This document shows positions 7,824 through 19,500 of a DNA stretch of 64,000 nt, piece by piece. The notes beneath the pieces were generated by a model. That model worked only from the letters and a program-made list of their open reading frames with translations. It was not told the DNA's origin and did no database searches. A program made the translations under genes and the position numbers. Source of the stretch: Porcincola sp945869225. Its GTDB lineage: Bacteria > Bacillota > Clostridia > Lachnospirales > Lachnospiraceae. The stretch covers positions 46,466 to 110,465 of the forward strand of contig NZ_JBQKGW010000008.1 of NCBI RefSeq assembly GCF_052118625.1. The letters run 5' to 3'. The stretch's first letter is position 1, and each line of letters starts with the position of its first letter.

Positions 7824-8933
7824 ATGACCAGATTCAGATATCGTGCAAAGGTGGCGGAGGGATTCTTCCTGCTTCTGCTGTTTTTGCTGATCTTTTCAAT
7901 TCGCCCGAAGGCAGCGCCCTCGGGCTACCTGCTTCCGCAGAGTTCCTATGCCTATATCACGCAGGAGGAGGTCTCGGGCTGGCCGTCTCAGGCTCTCTGC
8001 TATGCCAGGAACGAGATTTATGCGAGAAACGGCAAGATGTTTGAGTCGGAGGAGCTGCAGGCATATTTCAACTCACAGTACTGGTATCATGGGATATATA
8101 CACCTGATCAGTTCAGCGATTCGATGCTGAACGCCTACGAGACGGCGAATGTTCAGACCCTTCTGGACATCGAGAAGAACCAGGGAGAGTATGTTCTTGA
8201 TCAGCCGGGGTACTCGTTTGATTCGCTGACCCCTTATGCGGAGGAGGGGGAGCAGGCAACGGAGTCCCTGGCGGATTCTTTCACGGTTGATCCGAACAGC
8301 TATATTTTCTCGGACAGCAGCGCGCGGGTCCTGACGGCGCAGGAGATCAGCCAGCTTTCACTCCAGGAGCTGTGCTACGCACGGTATGAGATCTATGCGA
8401 GACACGGCTACATCTTCTCTTCGACGGAGCTGTCCGACTATTTCAACGCCAAGAACTGGTACTGGGGGACGGTGGATGCCTCTGCATTCTCTCCGAGTCT
8501 TCTGAACTATGTGGAGATCCAGAACATCGATTCTCTTCAGGCACAGGAGCAGGCGCAGGGCGGCTATGCGACGGACCAGCCGGGCTACAGCTACTCGGCG
8601 GTGCGCTCTTTCCCGGCTCAGGCAGCCGCAACCGTTTCCGAGAACGATTATATCTTCTATGACAGCGCGCTCCGCTATCTGACGGATGCGGATGTCTCAG
8701 GGATGGGTCTTCAGCAGCTGTGCTACGCGCGCAATGAGATCTATGCGCGGAGAGGCTATATCTTCCAGTCATCGGAACTGAGAGAGTATTTCGGAAGCAA
8801 GCCCTGGTATTCGCCGACCCTGCCGGCAGATTCATTTTCCGAATCTGTCTTCAATGAATTCGAGACTGCGAATATTGCGCTTCTGAAGCAGCATGAGTAT
8901 GCAATCAACCCGAACGGGTACCAGCTATACTGA
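7824..8933 (+). CDS. Secreted or membrane-anchored protein with three YARHG repeats
   Basis: The 369-residue protein has an N-terminal hydrophobic segment at about residues 13-28 (FFLLLLFLLIFSI) that acts as signal peptide or anchor. Three similar ~75-residue modules follow, each carrying a YARHG-type core: LCYARNEIYARNGKMF, LCYARYEIYARHGYIF and LCYARNEIYARRGYIF, each followed by an aromatic-rich WY/YF motif. YARHG domains are extracellular and often found in Firmicutes surface proteins, probably binding the wall or a ligand; the ligand is unknown. The start at 7824 is chosen because GGAGGG lies 7 bases upstream; an ATG at 7797 adds nine residues without an RBS. The modules are separated by Asp/Pro-Gly-Tyr linkers. 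It stands before addB by only 14 bases, but a functional link is not evident. Confidence 0.85.
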   Translation: MTRFRYRAKVAEGFFLLLLFLLIFSIRPKAAPSGYLLPQSSYAYITQEEVSGWPSQALCYARNEIYARNGKMFESEELQAYFNSQYWYHGIYTPDQFSDSMLNAYETANVQTLLDIEKNQGEYVLDQPGYSFDSLTPYAEEGEQATESLADSFTVDPNSYIFSDSSARVLTAQEISQLSLQELCYARYEIYARHGYIFSSTELSDYFNAKNWYWGTVDASAFSPSLLNYVEIQNIDSLQAQEQAQGGYATDQPGYSYSAVRSFPAQAAATVSENDYIFYDSALRYLTDADVSGMGLQQLCYARNEIYARRGYIFQSSELREYFGSKPWYSPTLPADSFSESVFNEFETANIALLKQHEYAINPNGYQLY

Positions 8934-8947
8934 CAGGGGGAATGAGA

Positions 8948-11900
8948 ATGTCTCTGAAACTGATCCTGGGTCCTTCCGGCTGCGGGAAGAGCAGAAAGCT
9001 CTTCGAGACGGCGCTTGAGGACGCCGCGCAGAATCCGGGCAGGCAGCACATCATCCTGGTTCCGGAGCAGTTTACGATGCAGACGCAGCAAAGCCTCTGC
9101 TCTCTGAGTAAAAGCGGCGGCATTCTGAATATTGATATCCTGAGTTTTTCAAGACTGGCGGTCCGCGTGTTTGAGGAGACGGGCGTCAGAAGAAAAACGC
9201 TTTTGAAGGAGACCGGGAAAACTCTGCTGCTCCGCCTGATCGCGGACAGGGAGGCAGCCGGTCTTTCTCTTCTTTCAGGGGCGGTCGACCGCCCGGGGGT
9301 GCTTGGGGAGCTGAAGAGCATTCTCTCGGAAATGGACCAGTATGAGGTGACGGATGAGGAGATTCAGCGGATGGTTTCCGGATGCGGCGCAAGGCCTGTC
9401 CTGGCACAGAAGCTGGCGCAGCTGTCCGTTCTGCGGGAAAAGTACCGGCAGTTTCAGGAGACGCATCAGATGCAGACGGCGGAGACTGTACCGGAGGCGC
9501 TCTGCGGGAGAATTCCGGCATCCAGGATGCTGGAGGGGAGCCGTATCTATCTGGACGGGTTCACAGGCTTCACACCTGCGCAGCTGAATGTGCTGAGCGG
9601 ACTGATGCGGAAAGCGGAGCGGGTGACGGCCGCCTTCACGATCGACGCGAAGGTGGATGGATTCAGCAGGCCGCGTGAGGAGGAGCTGTTCGCGCTGACA
9701 AAGAAGACGGTTCAGGCACTCGGGCGCATTGCCGCAGAGACGGGGACGGTCATGGAGCCCCCGCTCGTCATGGAACAGTCCGGAACAGGCAGGTTCAAGG
9801 AGGGGAGTGAGCTTCAGTATCTGGAAGCGCACCTGCTCCGGCCTGGAAGGCGGAACCCTTTCCCGGGGCAGAGCGGCAGGCATCAGATCCGGATTCTGTC
9901 CTGCGCCAATCCGGCAGAGGAGGCACAGGCTGCGGTCGCGTGGATACGCAGGCTGACCCGGACGAATGAGAATGACGGAGAAACGCTTCGATACCGGGAC
10001 ATTGCCGTTGTGGCAGGGGACTTTCCGACGTACGCGGAGCATCTGAGACGGGCATTCGGCAGAGCGGAAATCCCGTATTTTGTCGACCGGTCGGTGCCAG
10101 TCACGCTGAATCCGGCTTTTGAATTTGTCAGGGCGGCATTTGCCATCCTGGATGCCAACTACAGTTATGAGTCAATGATGGCGTTCTTCCGCACCGGTTT
10201 CGTGTTCGATGACCGGGAGACGGTGGACATTCTCGAAAACTATCTGCTGGCGGCCGGCATTCGCGGGCATAAGGCCTGGACACAGAGGTGGAGCCGCCCG
10301 GCAGGAGACTGCCGGGAGGAGGAGATCGCCGAGCTTGAGGAACTGCGGGAATCGTTCGCGGAGCGTTTTGAGCCATTTGCCGGCGTATGCAGGTTTTCGG
10401 CAGGGAAACTGAAAGACTACGCGAGAGCTCTGTGGGAGCTGACAGATGCCTTTGACCTCCAGGGGAAGCTGGCGCTTCTCGCCCGGGAACGGGAGGAGAG
10501 CGGACTGCGCGCTGACTCCGAGGTGTACAGCCAGGCAGCCCCCGCCATCGCAGAGGTGCTTGACGAGGCGGTTTCTCTTCTTGGAGACGAGAAGATCAGG
10601 CGGTCGCAGTTTGAGCAGATTCTGGAGGCCGGACTCTCGGAGTCAAAGATCGGCATTGTCCCGCCGGGAATCGACGAGGTGCAGATCGGAGATCTGATGC
10701 GGTCGAGGATTACGAATGTCAGGGCGATTCTGTTTCTTGGCATGAATGATGAGTTTGTGCCGGGGAGAAGCCATGAAGGCGGGATCCTGACCGATGTGGA
10801 ACGGGATTATCTGAGACGTCAGGCGTTCCATCTGGCTCCATCCGCAAGGGAGGAAGCTGCAGTCCGGCAGTTCTACCTGTATCTGAGCCTGACAAAGCCT
10901 TCGGATTTTCTGATTCTTTCCTGTTCCCGGACGACGATGGACGGAAGTATACTCCGTCCGGCTGCAGCGCTGCTGCAGATCCGTCAGCTCTTCCCGAAGA
11001 TTGAGATCCAGGATGGCTTGCCGGGCGGCCTGGCCGGGACAGTCTTTCTTCCCAAAGAAGCGCCGGATGCGCTGGCGGGAGTCCTGGCGGCGGGCAGAGA
11101 CTGGACGAAAGCGGAGAAGGAGGAGCAAACGCCCATGCTCCGGGAGCTGTATCTGGCGTCTGCCGCAGAAAGACCAGAGCAGACCCGCAGGCTTCTGAAG
11201 GCACTGGACATTGTGCCTTTGCCGCGGCTGAGCCGTGAGACCGCTAGAAAACTGTACGGAGACAACCTGGAGGGATCCGTCTCAAGGCTTGAGACATTTG
11301 CACTCTGTCCGTTCAGGCAATATGCGGTCTACGGGCTGGGACTTCAGGAGCGCAGACGATACGAGGTGCAGGCCTCCGATGTCGGAACGCTGATGCACAG
11401 GGGGCTGGAGCTTTTATCGGCGCGGGTGAAGGGAAGCCGGGATGTTTCGTGGAAAACCCTGCCCCCGGAAGCGCTTGACAGGTGGGCAGAGGAAAGTCTC
11501 AGACAGGCCTGCCTGGAAACGTCCGGCGGGAAATTTGAGGATACGTTCCGGAGCGCCGGACAGTACCAGCGGCTTCTCCGGATCTTCCGCCATGCCGCGG
11601 CTGTCCTGAAGCTGCAGCTTGCAGTGGGAGATTTTGAACCGGCGCTGTTTGAGACGCGATTTGATTCAAGGGACAGAAGGACAGCGGAGCCTCTTTTCTT
11701 TTCAGATGGAAGCCGGATGAATCTGTCCGGACGGATTGACCGGGTTGACGAGGCGTCCGGAGGGGATGACAGTCGTCTCTTTATCAAGGTTGTCGATTAC
11801 AAGACCGGTTCGACAGGGTTTGACTTGAACGAGGTCTGGATGGGGACGGAGCTCCAGCTACCGGTTTATATGGACACTGCGCTGCGGATGGAGCGCCAGC

Positions 11901-12442
11901 GCCACAGGAAGAAGGAGATTGTCTGTGCGGGCCTTCTCTACTTTCCTGTGCGGGATCCGGTCCTGGACAGCAGATACGCCGATCTGGATGATGCTTCCCT
12001 TGAGGCGGAAAGAACCCGGAAAATCCGGCCAAGCGGGCTGATTCTGGATGACAGGGAGGCCGTCTCCCTCTTCAGCTCAGACCCGGGCCTTCTGTCTGAG
12101 GTCGCGCCGGTGACGCTCAATAAAGACGGAAGCATCTCTGCAGCAAGATCCAGCGTGGCAGACGCGCGGAAGCTGTCCCTCCTGTCCGCATATGCCAGAA
12201 GGAAGATGATTGAGACGGGAGAGCGGATTCTCGGAGGGGAGATCGCGCCGTCTCCTCTGAAGGAAAATGACCGGATGGATGCCTGCAGCTACTGCGCGAT
12301 GAAGGCTGTCTGCCGGTTTACAGGACATGACCCGCAGATGAGGTACCGGCAGATGCCGAACATTCCGCCGGATGAGATCTGGAAGAGGATGGCGGAGGAG
12401 ACAGAATCAGCCGGAGGCCGGAAGGAAACAGAGATGGACTGA
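8948..12442 (+). CDS. addB: ATP-dependent helicase/nuclease subunit B
   Basis: AddB pairs with AddA as the Gram-positive counterpart of RecBCD. It processes double-strand breaks and degrades foreign DNA. The 1164-residue product begins with a P-loop, GPSGCGKS at about 8-15. The RecB-type nuclease motif VVDYKTGS lies near residue 950. The iron-sulphur cluster cysteines characteristic of AddB are present: one in FALCPFRQYA near 785 and three in DACSYCAMKAVC near 1111-1120. Two in-frame ATGs exist (8942, 8948). The GGGGG ribosome site ending at 8940 is too close to the first, so 8948 is preferred. addA follows 68 bases later on the same strand, the standard addBA order. Confidence 0.96.
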   Translation: MSLKLILGPSGCGKSRKLFETALEDAAQNPGRQHIILVPEQFTMQTQQSLCSLSKSGGILNIDILSFSRLAVRVFEETGVRRKTLLKETGKTLLLRLIADREAAGLSLLSGAVDRPGVLGELKSILSEMDQYEVTDEEIQRMVSGCGARPVLAQKLAQLSVLREKYRQFQETHQMQTAETVPEALCGRIPASRMLEGSRIYLDGFTGFTPAQLNVLSGLMRKAERVTAAFTIDAKVDGFSRPREEELFALTKKTVQALGRIAAETGTVMEPPLVMEQSGTGRFKEGSELQYLEAHLLRPGRRNPFPGQSGRHQIRILSCANPAEEAQAAVAWIRRLTRTNENDGETLRYRDIAVVAGDFPTYAEHLRRAFGRAEIPYFVDRSVPVTLNPAFEFVRAAFAILDANYSYESMMAFFRTGFVFDDRETVDILENYLLAAGIRGHKAWTQRWSRPAGDCREEEIAELEELRESFAERFEPFAGVCRFSAGKLKDYARALWELTDAFDLQGKLALLAREREESGLRADSEVYSQAAPAIAEVLDEAVSLLGDEKIRRSQFEQILEAGLSESKIGIVPPGIDEVQIGDLMRSRITNVRAILFLGMNDEFVPGRSHEGGILTDVERDYLRRQAFHLAPSAREEAAVRQFYLYLSLTKPSDFLILSCSRTTMDGSILRPAAALLQIRQLFPKIEIQDGLPGGLAGTVFLPKEAPDALAGVLAAGRDWTKAEKEEQTPMLRELYLASAAERPEQTRRLLKALDIVPLPRLSRETARKLYGDNLEGSVSRLETFALCPFRQYAVYGLGLQERRRYEVQASDVGTLMHRGLELLSARVKGSRDVSWKTLPPEALDRWAEESLRQACLETSGGKFEDTFRSAGQYQRLLRIFRHAAAVLKLQLAVGDFEPALFETRFDSRDRRTAEPLFFSDGSRMNLSGRIDRVDEASGGDDSRLFIKVVDYKTGSTGFDLNEVWMGTELQLPVYMDTALRMERQRHRKKEIVCAGLLYFPVRDPVLDSRYADLDDASLEAERTRKIRPSGLILDDREAVSLFSSDPGLLSEVAPVTLNKDGSISAARSSVADARKLSLLSAYARRKMIETGERILGGEIAPSPLKENDRMDACSYCAMKAVCRFTGHDPQMRYRQMPNIPPDEIWKRMAEETESAGGRKETEMD

Positions 12443-12510
12443 AAGCAGAAGGGCTCCGGGCAGATGCCGGGAAAAAGAGAGAATCAGAAGCACAGGAGAA
12501 AGAGGACCGT

Positions 12511-15500
12511 ATGGGAAGAAGCTGGACGGATGAACAGAAGAAAGTCATCGGGACAAGAGGCAGCAGCCTCCTTGTCTCGGCAGCAGCCGGCTCTGGCAAG
12601 ACCGCGGTGCTGGTTGAACGGATCCTCCGTGAGATTCTGGATCCGGTGCACCCCGTGGACCTGGACAGGCTTCTGATTGTGACATTTACACGGGCAGCGA
12701 CAAGCCAGCTCCGGGAGCGGATCCGGGACGCTGTGACCGCGCGCTATGAGGAAGAGCCCGGAAATGAACAGCTCCGGCATCAGATGACGCTTCTGTACAG
12801 CGACCATATCATGACCATCGACAAATTCTTCCTGATGGTGATCCGGGAACATTACCAGCAGATCGGGCTCGACCCGTCTTTCCGGATCGGTGATGAGGGC
12901 GAGCTCAAGCTGATGCGGGCAGACCTCATCTCGGCAGTGCTGGAGGAGGCATACAAGGAGGGGGATCCGGATTTTCTGCGCTTTTCTGACTGTTATGTCT
13001 CCGGTATATCGGATGCAGCCCTTGAGGGGATGGTGCTCGATTTCTGGGAAAGCTCGTCGTCGCATCCCTGGCCGAAGGCGTGGCGGCATGCGTGCCTGAG
13101 GCAGTATCAGGAGGAACCGTCCTCCTGGACATGGCTCCCGCAGCTTCTCGATGTTGTCCATACGCAGCTTCAGGACATTCTGGAGAACATCGATCAGACG
13201 CTTGCCCTCTGTGCGCTGCCGGGAGGCCCGAAGTCCGCGCAGCCGGCGCTGCTGTCTGACAGAGAACTGGTTCTGCAGCTGATGGGAGAGGGTTCCTATG
13301 ATCAGCTGAGTGCTTTATTTTCCGAGCTGAAATTTGCCAGAATCTCGAAGAAGGAAAAAAAGGGGGAGGAACCATACGATGCTGTCAAGGTGCAGATGGT
13401 TGCGGACCTTCGGGACAGCTGGAAGAAAAAGCTCGGAAGCCTCAGGGATAAATATTTCCTGCGTCCGCTCCCGGAGGAGGCGGAGCTGATGAAGCGGACA
13501 GGAGCGGATTTTGCCGTCCTGGTCCGGCTTGCAGACCGCTTTGAGGAGGTCTTCACCGAGGAGAAGACCAGAAAGAATATTCTGGATTTCACGGATACGG
13601 CCCATCTTGCGCTGAAGGTGCTCATTGAAAAGGATGAGCATGGAGACATCGTGCCGACACAGGCTGCGCGGGAGTACCAGGACTATTTTGAGGAGATCGC
13701 CATCGACGAGTACCAGGATTCCAATGAGATCCAGGAGCTGCTTCTGTCGAGTGTATCCAGGGAAAGCAGGGGCGTATACAACCGGTTCATGGTGGGAGAT
13801 GTCAAGCAGAGCATCTACCGGTTCCGTATGTCCGACCCCGGTATTTTCATGAAGAAGTACGAAAGCTATCGGAAAATGGCAGAAAACTCGAATGGGGAGG
13901 AAGGCGTGCAGGCAGGACCGGGTGTGCAGCCGCAGCAGCCCCGCCAGCTGCGAATCGATCTGCATAAGAACTTCCGCTCCCGAAAAGAGGTGCTTGAGGC
14001 CGTGAACCTGATCTTCCGGCAGATCATGCGGCGGGAGGTCGGAGGCGTTGAATACGGGGCAGATGAATCTCTGTATCCGGGTGCCGTGTTCGAGGCCTAT
14101 CCGGAGCCCTGGAAGGGACAGGAGAAGACGATCTGCAGGCCGGAGCTGATCCTTGTTGAGCCGGGAGATGCCGCAGATGATGAAGCCGGAAGCGGGGAGA
14201 AACCGCTCCCGGATGCGATGCATGCGGAGGCGGAGGTGACGGCAGCCCGGATCCTCCAGATCGTCGGTCATGATCCGGTCTGGGACAAGGAAAAGGGGGC
14301 CTACCGTCCCGCCGGGTTCCGTGATATTGTCATTCTGCTCCGGACAGCCTCCGACTGGGCCAATACCTATTCCGAGGTGCTGTCTGCCCATGGAATTCCG
14401 AACCGTTCCGGCTCGAAAACCGGGTATTTCTCGGCGCCGGAGGTTCAGACCATCCTGGCTTACCTGGATGTCCTGGACAATCCGCGGCAGGACATTCCGC
14501 TTGCGGCTGTTCTTCGCTCCGAAATCGGAAGACTGACGGACGACGAGCTCTCCATGCTGAAGGCGGGCAAAAGAAAAGATTCCCTGTATGACTGTGCGGA
14601 AACCTTTCTGTCTGTGTATGCCCACGCCCGGGCAGAAAAACAAAAGGATTCAGACAGGCCCGCCGGTGCTGTGCAGAAGAAAACAGAACAGACGGACAAA
14701 GGACACTCGGATCAGACGCCGGGTCCCTGGCCGGAAGGAGGATTCTCAGCGCAGCAGGAGGCGGTGCTTTATGAGAAGCTCAGGCAGTTCTGGGAGATGA
14801 CGGACAGGCTGAGAAGTCATGTCAGTGACACACCGATCCACCAGCTTCTGTGGCAGATTTACGATGAAACCGGATTTCTCGCTGTGTCTGAGGCATCCGA
14901 GGGCGGCAGTCAGAAGAAGGCCAATCTTGATATGCTGGTGGAGAAGGCCATCGCCTATGAGCAGACCAGCTACAGAGGACTGTTTCACTTTGTCCGGTAT
15001 ATTGACAAACTGATCCGCTACGAGGTGGATTTCGGGGCAGCGCTCGCGGAGAACGGAAGCGAGGATCTGGTCCGGATCATGACGATTCACGCGAGCAAGG
15101 GACTGGAATTCCCGATCGTATTTGTCGCCGGGCTGGGACGGAGGTTCAACCGGCAGGACGCTTCGGCCATGTTTGTGCGGGAAGCCGGAATCGGGGTGGG
15201 CATGAATTACATTGATCCGGACCGCCGGGTTCAGGTGCCGACGCTGATAAGAAGCGCGGCAGCGGAGCGGGTGATCCGTGAAGGAATCGGGGAAGAGCTT
15301 CGCGTCCTCTATGTGGCGCTTACCCGGGCGGAGGAAAAACTGATTCTGACCGGGACCGTGAAGGACCGGGAGACGTTTGTCAAGTCGCTTTTTACCGCGA
15401 CAGGCTGCATGACAGAAAAGCTGCCCGAAAGCCTGATTCTGGGAGCGGATGGCTGTCTGACATGGGTGTCAGAAGCGCTCGTCCGGCACCAGCCGGAGGG

Positions 15501-16521
15501 CGGACGCTTCAGGGAGATGGCGGATTTGCCCCAAAGCCCTGCGGAAAATCCTGCAGCTGGGCTGGAAGGAAGCTTTCTCGTGCGGACCGGCCTGGAGGTG
15601 GCAGCTAGGCAGCAGCATGCAGCGGAGGAATCCAGAGAACACCTGGCGGCACTGTTTGATGTGCAGCCGGGGGAGGTTTTTGACCGGCCGCTTCACGATC
15701 AGCTCAGGAGGCAGCTTGGATCCCGTTACCCATGGCCGGATCTGTCCGAGATTCCGGCCAAGGTGACCGTATCGGAGCTGAAGCGGCAGGGCTACGAGGC
15801 GGAAATGAAGCAGCTGGAGGAGGCGGCCCCCGCATCCTGGACGCAGCAGCCGGACCGAAGCATGGAGGATGCCGTATGCGTTCATGCCGGCCATGGGCAA
15901 GGCACGCAGGGGCAGGACAGCGGAGAGCGGAACAGGGTTGTCCCTGCGTTCATGCAGGAACAGACGCAGCAGAAGCCTGTCAGAGGGGCAGCGGCCGGGA
16001 CGGTCTATCATCGCGTTCTGGCTGACTATGATTTCACCCTGGATGCCGGTCTGAACTCAGTCCTCCGTTGGTTGGAAACTATGGTTCAATGTGATAAAAT
16101 CACCGAAGGCGAGAAAAAGGCGGTTCAGGCCGGACGGATCGTCCGCTTTCTGAACTCTGAAATTGGCGCGCGGATGAAGAAGGCAGCCGGGAAAGGGGTG
16201 CTCCACCGCGAGAATCCGTTCGTGCTGTCCGTTCCGGCGGGAAGCCTGTTTTCAGGTGCGGGGAAAGAAGCAGCAGCGGAGCCTGTGCTGATCCAGGGGA
16301 CGATTGACGCCTGGTTTGAGGAGGCCGGACACCTGGTTCTTATCGATTACAAGACAGATTATTGCAGACCGGAGCAGAAGGAGAGTCTGGTGCGGAGGTA
16401 CCGGACACAGTTTCTGCTCTATGCGTCTGCCCTCACCCGGCTGACCGGAAAACCGGTCGGGGAAGCCTGGCTGTATTCGCTGTCGCTTGGCGAGGCGATA
16501 CCGGTCAGCCTCGCCCCCTGA
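12511..16521 (+). CDS. addA: ATP-dependent helicase/nuclease subunit A
   Basis: The UvrD/Rep-type (SF1A) motor and nuclease subunit of AddAB. The 1336-residue product has Walker A AAGSGKT at 25-31, motif Ia VTFTRAATSQLRERI, Walker B IAIDEYQDSN near 394 and motif III VGDVKQSIYRFR near 428. The later helicase motif is TIHASKGLEFPIVF near 865, and the C-terminal RecB-like nuclease has LIDYKTDY near 1283. It is somewhat longer than the usual ~1200-1250 residues. Extra length lies in Gln/Glu-rich linkers near 690-740 and 1110-1160. The start at 12511 follows CACAGGAGAAAGAGG. The end overlaps the spacer of the downstream YfhO-type gene, whose start is 38 bases later. Confidence 0.96.
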   Translation: MGRSWTDEQKKVIGTRGSSLLVSAAAGSGKTAVLVERILREILDPVHPVDLDRLLIVTFTRAATSQLRERIRDAVTARYEEEPGNEQLRHQMTLLYSDHIMTIDKFFLMVIREHYQQIGLDPSFRIGDEGELKLMRADLISAVLEEAYKEGDPDFLRFSDCYVSGISDAALEGMVLDFWESSSSHPWPKAWRHACLRQYQEEPSSWTWLPQLLDVVHTQLQDILENIDQTLALCALPGGPKSAQPALLSDRELVLQLMGEGSYDQLSALFSELKFARISKKEKKGEEPYDAVKVQMVADLRDSWKKKLGSLRDKYFLRPLPEEAELMKRTGADFAVLVRLADRFEEVFTEEKTRKNILDFTDTAHLALKVLIEKDEHGDIVPTQAAREYQDYFEEIAIDEYQDSNEIQELLLSSVSRESRGVYNRFMVGDVKQSIYRFRMSDPGIFMKKYESYRKMAENSNGEEGVQAGPGVQPQQPRQLRIDLHKNFRSRKEVLEAVNLIFRQIMRREVGGVEYGADESLYPGAVFEAYPEPWKGQEKTICRPELILVEPGDAADDEAGSGEKPLPDAMHAEAEVTAARILQIVGHDPVWDKEKGAYRPAGFRDIVILLRTASDWANTYSEVLSAHGIPNRSGSKTGYFSAPEVQTILAYLDVLDNPRQDIPLAAVLRSEIGRLTDDELSMLKAGKRKDSLYDCAETFLSVYAHARAEKQKDSDRPAGAVQKKTEQTDKGHSDQTPGPWPEGGFSAQQEAVLYEKLRQFWEMTDRLRSHVSDTPIHQLLWQIYDETGFLAVSEASEGGSQKKANLDMLVEKAIAYEQTSYRGLFHFVRYIDKLIRYEVDFGAALAENGSEDLVRIMTIHASKGLEFPIVFVAGLGRRFNRQDASAMFVREAGIGVGMNYIDPDRRVQVPTLIRSAAAERVIREGIGEELRVLYVALTRAEEKLILTGTVKDRETFVKSLFTATGCMTEKLPESLILGADGCLTWVSEALVRHQPEGGRFREMADLPQSPAENPAAGLEGSFLVRTGLEVAARQQHAAEESREHLAALFDVQPGEVFDRPLHDQLRRQLGSRYPWPDLSEIPAKVTVSELKRQGYEAEMKQLEEAAPASWTQQPDRSMEDAVCVHAGHGQGTQGQDSGERNRVVPAFMQEQTQQKPVRGAAAGTVYHRVLADYDFTLDAGLNSVLRWLETMVQCDKITEGEKKAVQAGRIVRFLNSEIGARMKKAAGKGVLHRENPFVLSVPAGSLFSGAGKEAAAEPVLIQGTIDAWFEEAGHLVLIDYKTDYCRPEQKESLVRRYRTQFLLYASALTRLTGKPVGEAWLYSLSLGEAIPVSLAP

Positions 16522-16558
16522 AGGAGAACATGCAGGCAGGAAGGAGTGCCTGAGGCAT

Positions 16559-19500
16559 ATGCAGACACAGACGATGACGCAGAAAAGTGCAGTATTTCAA
16601 GCCGCCAGGACACGGAAGGCAGACAGAACAGCAAAGGCAGCCGGGTCAGGACGCTGGTTTCTGATCGGTTTTGCGATCCCGGCGCTGATCATGCTGGTCG
16701 GGTATGTTCAGATCGGCGTCTGGCCATTTGGGGACGGGACGGTCCTGATCATTGACTCTCTTCACCAGTATCTGCCATTCTACACGGAATTTCATGAGAA
16801 GCTTGTGCACCACTCCTCTCTGCTGTACTCCTTTTCGGCGGGGCTGGGATACAACTTCTGGGCAACCTATGCCTATTATCTGGCAAGTCCGCTGAATTTC
16901 CTGATCGGCCTTGTCCCGACAGCGAATGTCTGTGACTTCATGGACTATCTGATCCTGCTGAAGGTCGCACTCTGCGGCGGAACCATGACCTGGTATCTGC
17001 ATCGCAGAAATCCGAAGTCAGGGCTCCTTGCACCGGCATTCGGGACGATGTATGCGGTTTCTTTCTTCATGATCGGGTACTATTTCAACATTATGTGGCT
17101 GGACTCCATTGCGATGCTTCCGCTGATCATGAAAGGGATCGAGCAGATTTTCGGCATCGGTGATGGCGGCCGTGTGAGCGGACGCTCCGATGGGCGCCTC
17201 TACGGGGCAGCACTGTTTGTGGCGCTCTGGTGCAACTATTACATCGGGTTCATGCTCTGTCTGTTTTCTGTCCTGTATGTGTTTGTCTGCCTTGTGTACA
17301 CCGGAAGAATGAAGCCGGGTTTGCTTCTGCGCCGTTTTCTGCGTTTTTTCTGGTATTCCATCCTTGCGGGCGGCATGGGCAGCATCGTCCTTCTGCCTGC
17401 TTACCGGGCGCTGAAGGCCTCGGAATCCATGCAGTCGAATACCTTTCCGAAGGTCATCAAGTTCTACACAGACTTCGTGAACCTCTGCCTCGCCCATTTT
17501 GCAGGAATCAAACCGGTTAATATATCGAACTCCCAGGTCGGGCTCAATGCATACTGCGGCGTGTCCGTCATGCTGCTGGGCATCCTGTTTCTGCTTGACA
17601 ATCGGATTGCGCTCAGAAGGAGGATTGCGAAAGGCGTCCTGGCGGGCTTTCTGTTTCTGAGCTTCTCGATGAACGTTCTGAATTACATCTGGCACGGCTT
17701 CCATCAGCAGAACGGACTGCCGAACCGGTTTGCGTTCATCTATATCGCCATCGTGCTGGTCATGTCGTTCGATGCCATCGCAGATGTGCCGAAGCTGGCT
17801 GTCTGGCGGATCCTTGCCGCCGGCGTCATCCCGATATCCTTCGCGGCGGCAGCCTGGTATCTGGAGCTGGGGCAGGACAATGAGGGCAATGCCTATCCGG
17901 TCTCCGCCTACGAGATCACATTCCTGCTTCTCTGCGGGTATCTGGTGCTGCTCCTCGTGATCCGCCTGTATCATATCCGGCGGCTGGTTTTTTCTGTGCT
18001 GGCCGGAAGCATCCTGATCTGTGAGTCCGGCGTGTCGGCTGTCTGGGGAGTCGTCTGCAACGATTCCGTGACGCGTTCCATCTATCTGAACGACCAGAAG
18101 TCATACAAGACACTCGTTCCGCAGATGCATGACAATACCTGGTTCCGGTCGGAGGTTGATTCCCAGCGCATGCGGGATGTCACCCTGTTCTGCGGTGGCA
18201 ATGCGGTCGTCATGTTCAATTCCACGATGCAGGAGTCGGTCACAAACTTCTGCGACCGGATCGGTATGGAATCGAGGACAAACAAAAACGGCTACAACGG
18301 GGTCACGAAACTGATGAACGATGTGCTGGGCATCAAGTATGTCCTTTCCGCACAGGGAACCGGCAGCACGCTCTATCAGTTTCAGAAGCAGACGTCGGAT
18401 GGAAACCTGACCATCTATAAGAATGAAAATGCACTGGCACTCGGGTTTATGGTGAATCCGGAGATCCGGGACTGGGACATTTCATCCGGGACGCCGATCG
18501 ATGTCCAGAATGACTTTGTGGTGAAGGCGGCCGGACTTGATCCGATCTATACACTCGACCGTTACCTCACCATGCAGAACGGGGAAGCAAATGAAATCCT
18601 GATCCCGGACGGGAAGCAGGTTTATGCTTATCTGCCGGAGCGTGTGGCGGAGCTGAAACTGACCACACCGGAATTCAGCAAAACCTATGAGACATTCACA
18701 GACCATCTCTATGTGATCAATGCGGCGGACGGGGAAAATTTGGCGCAGATGACTGCATCGACAAAGCTGGGTTCCAGCGCGGAGGCGATCATCTATACCT
18801 GCCCGGACAGCGCCGAGCAGGCTGTTGTCGACAAGCTGAGAGAGAGTGAGCTTCAGAATGTCTCCGCATCCGGCAATGTGCTGACAGGCGATATCGATGT
18901 GAAGAAAGCAGGCGTGCTCCTTCTGACACTGCCATATGACAATGGCTGGCGGCTGTATGTGGACGGGAAGGAAGAGAAGCTTTCGGAGATCGGATCCTGC
19001 CTGATGGGGGCCGATCTTGAAACCGGCCAGCATGCCATCCGGATGGTATATATTCCGGAAGGATTCCGGGAAGGGATCCTTCTGACGATCGTCTCCGGTA
19101 TTCTGTTTGCGCTGTCCCTGTATCTTTACAGCCGCAGGCACAGAGGGGAAAAGAAAGGATTTGACAGGGATATGGACGATGCAAAAGCGTATCTGTCAGC
19201 ACTGTGCGGGGAAGATGCAGTCGCTGCCGGGGTCCCGATGAGCGCATATACAACCTTCCGGATCGGCGGGCCGGCAGCCCTGCTGGTGAAACCGAAGACG
19301 GAGCGTCAGCTGGCAGACACCATTCTGTATCTCAGGCGCATGGAACTTCCGTACTTTGTTGTCGGAAATGGCAGCAATCTTCTGGTCAGTGATGCTGGCT
19401 ACAGAGGTGTGATCGTCCGTGTGGCGAAGAATCTCAGCCAGATACGGATACGCGGGGATATTGTCGAGGCGCAGGCAGGCGCGATGCTTTCAGCGGTCGC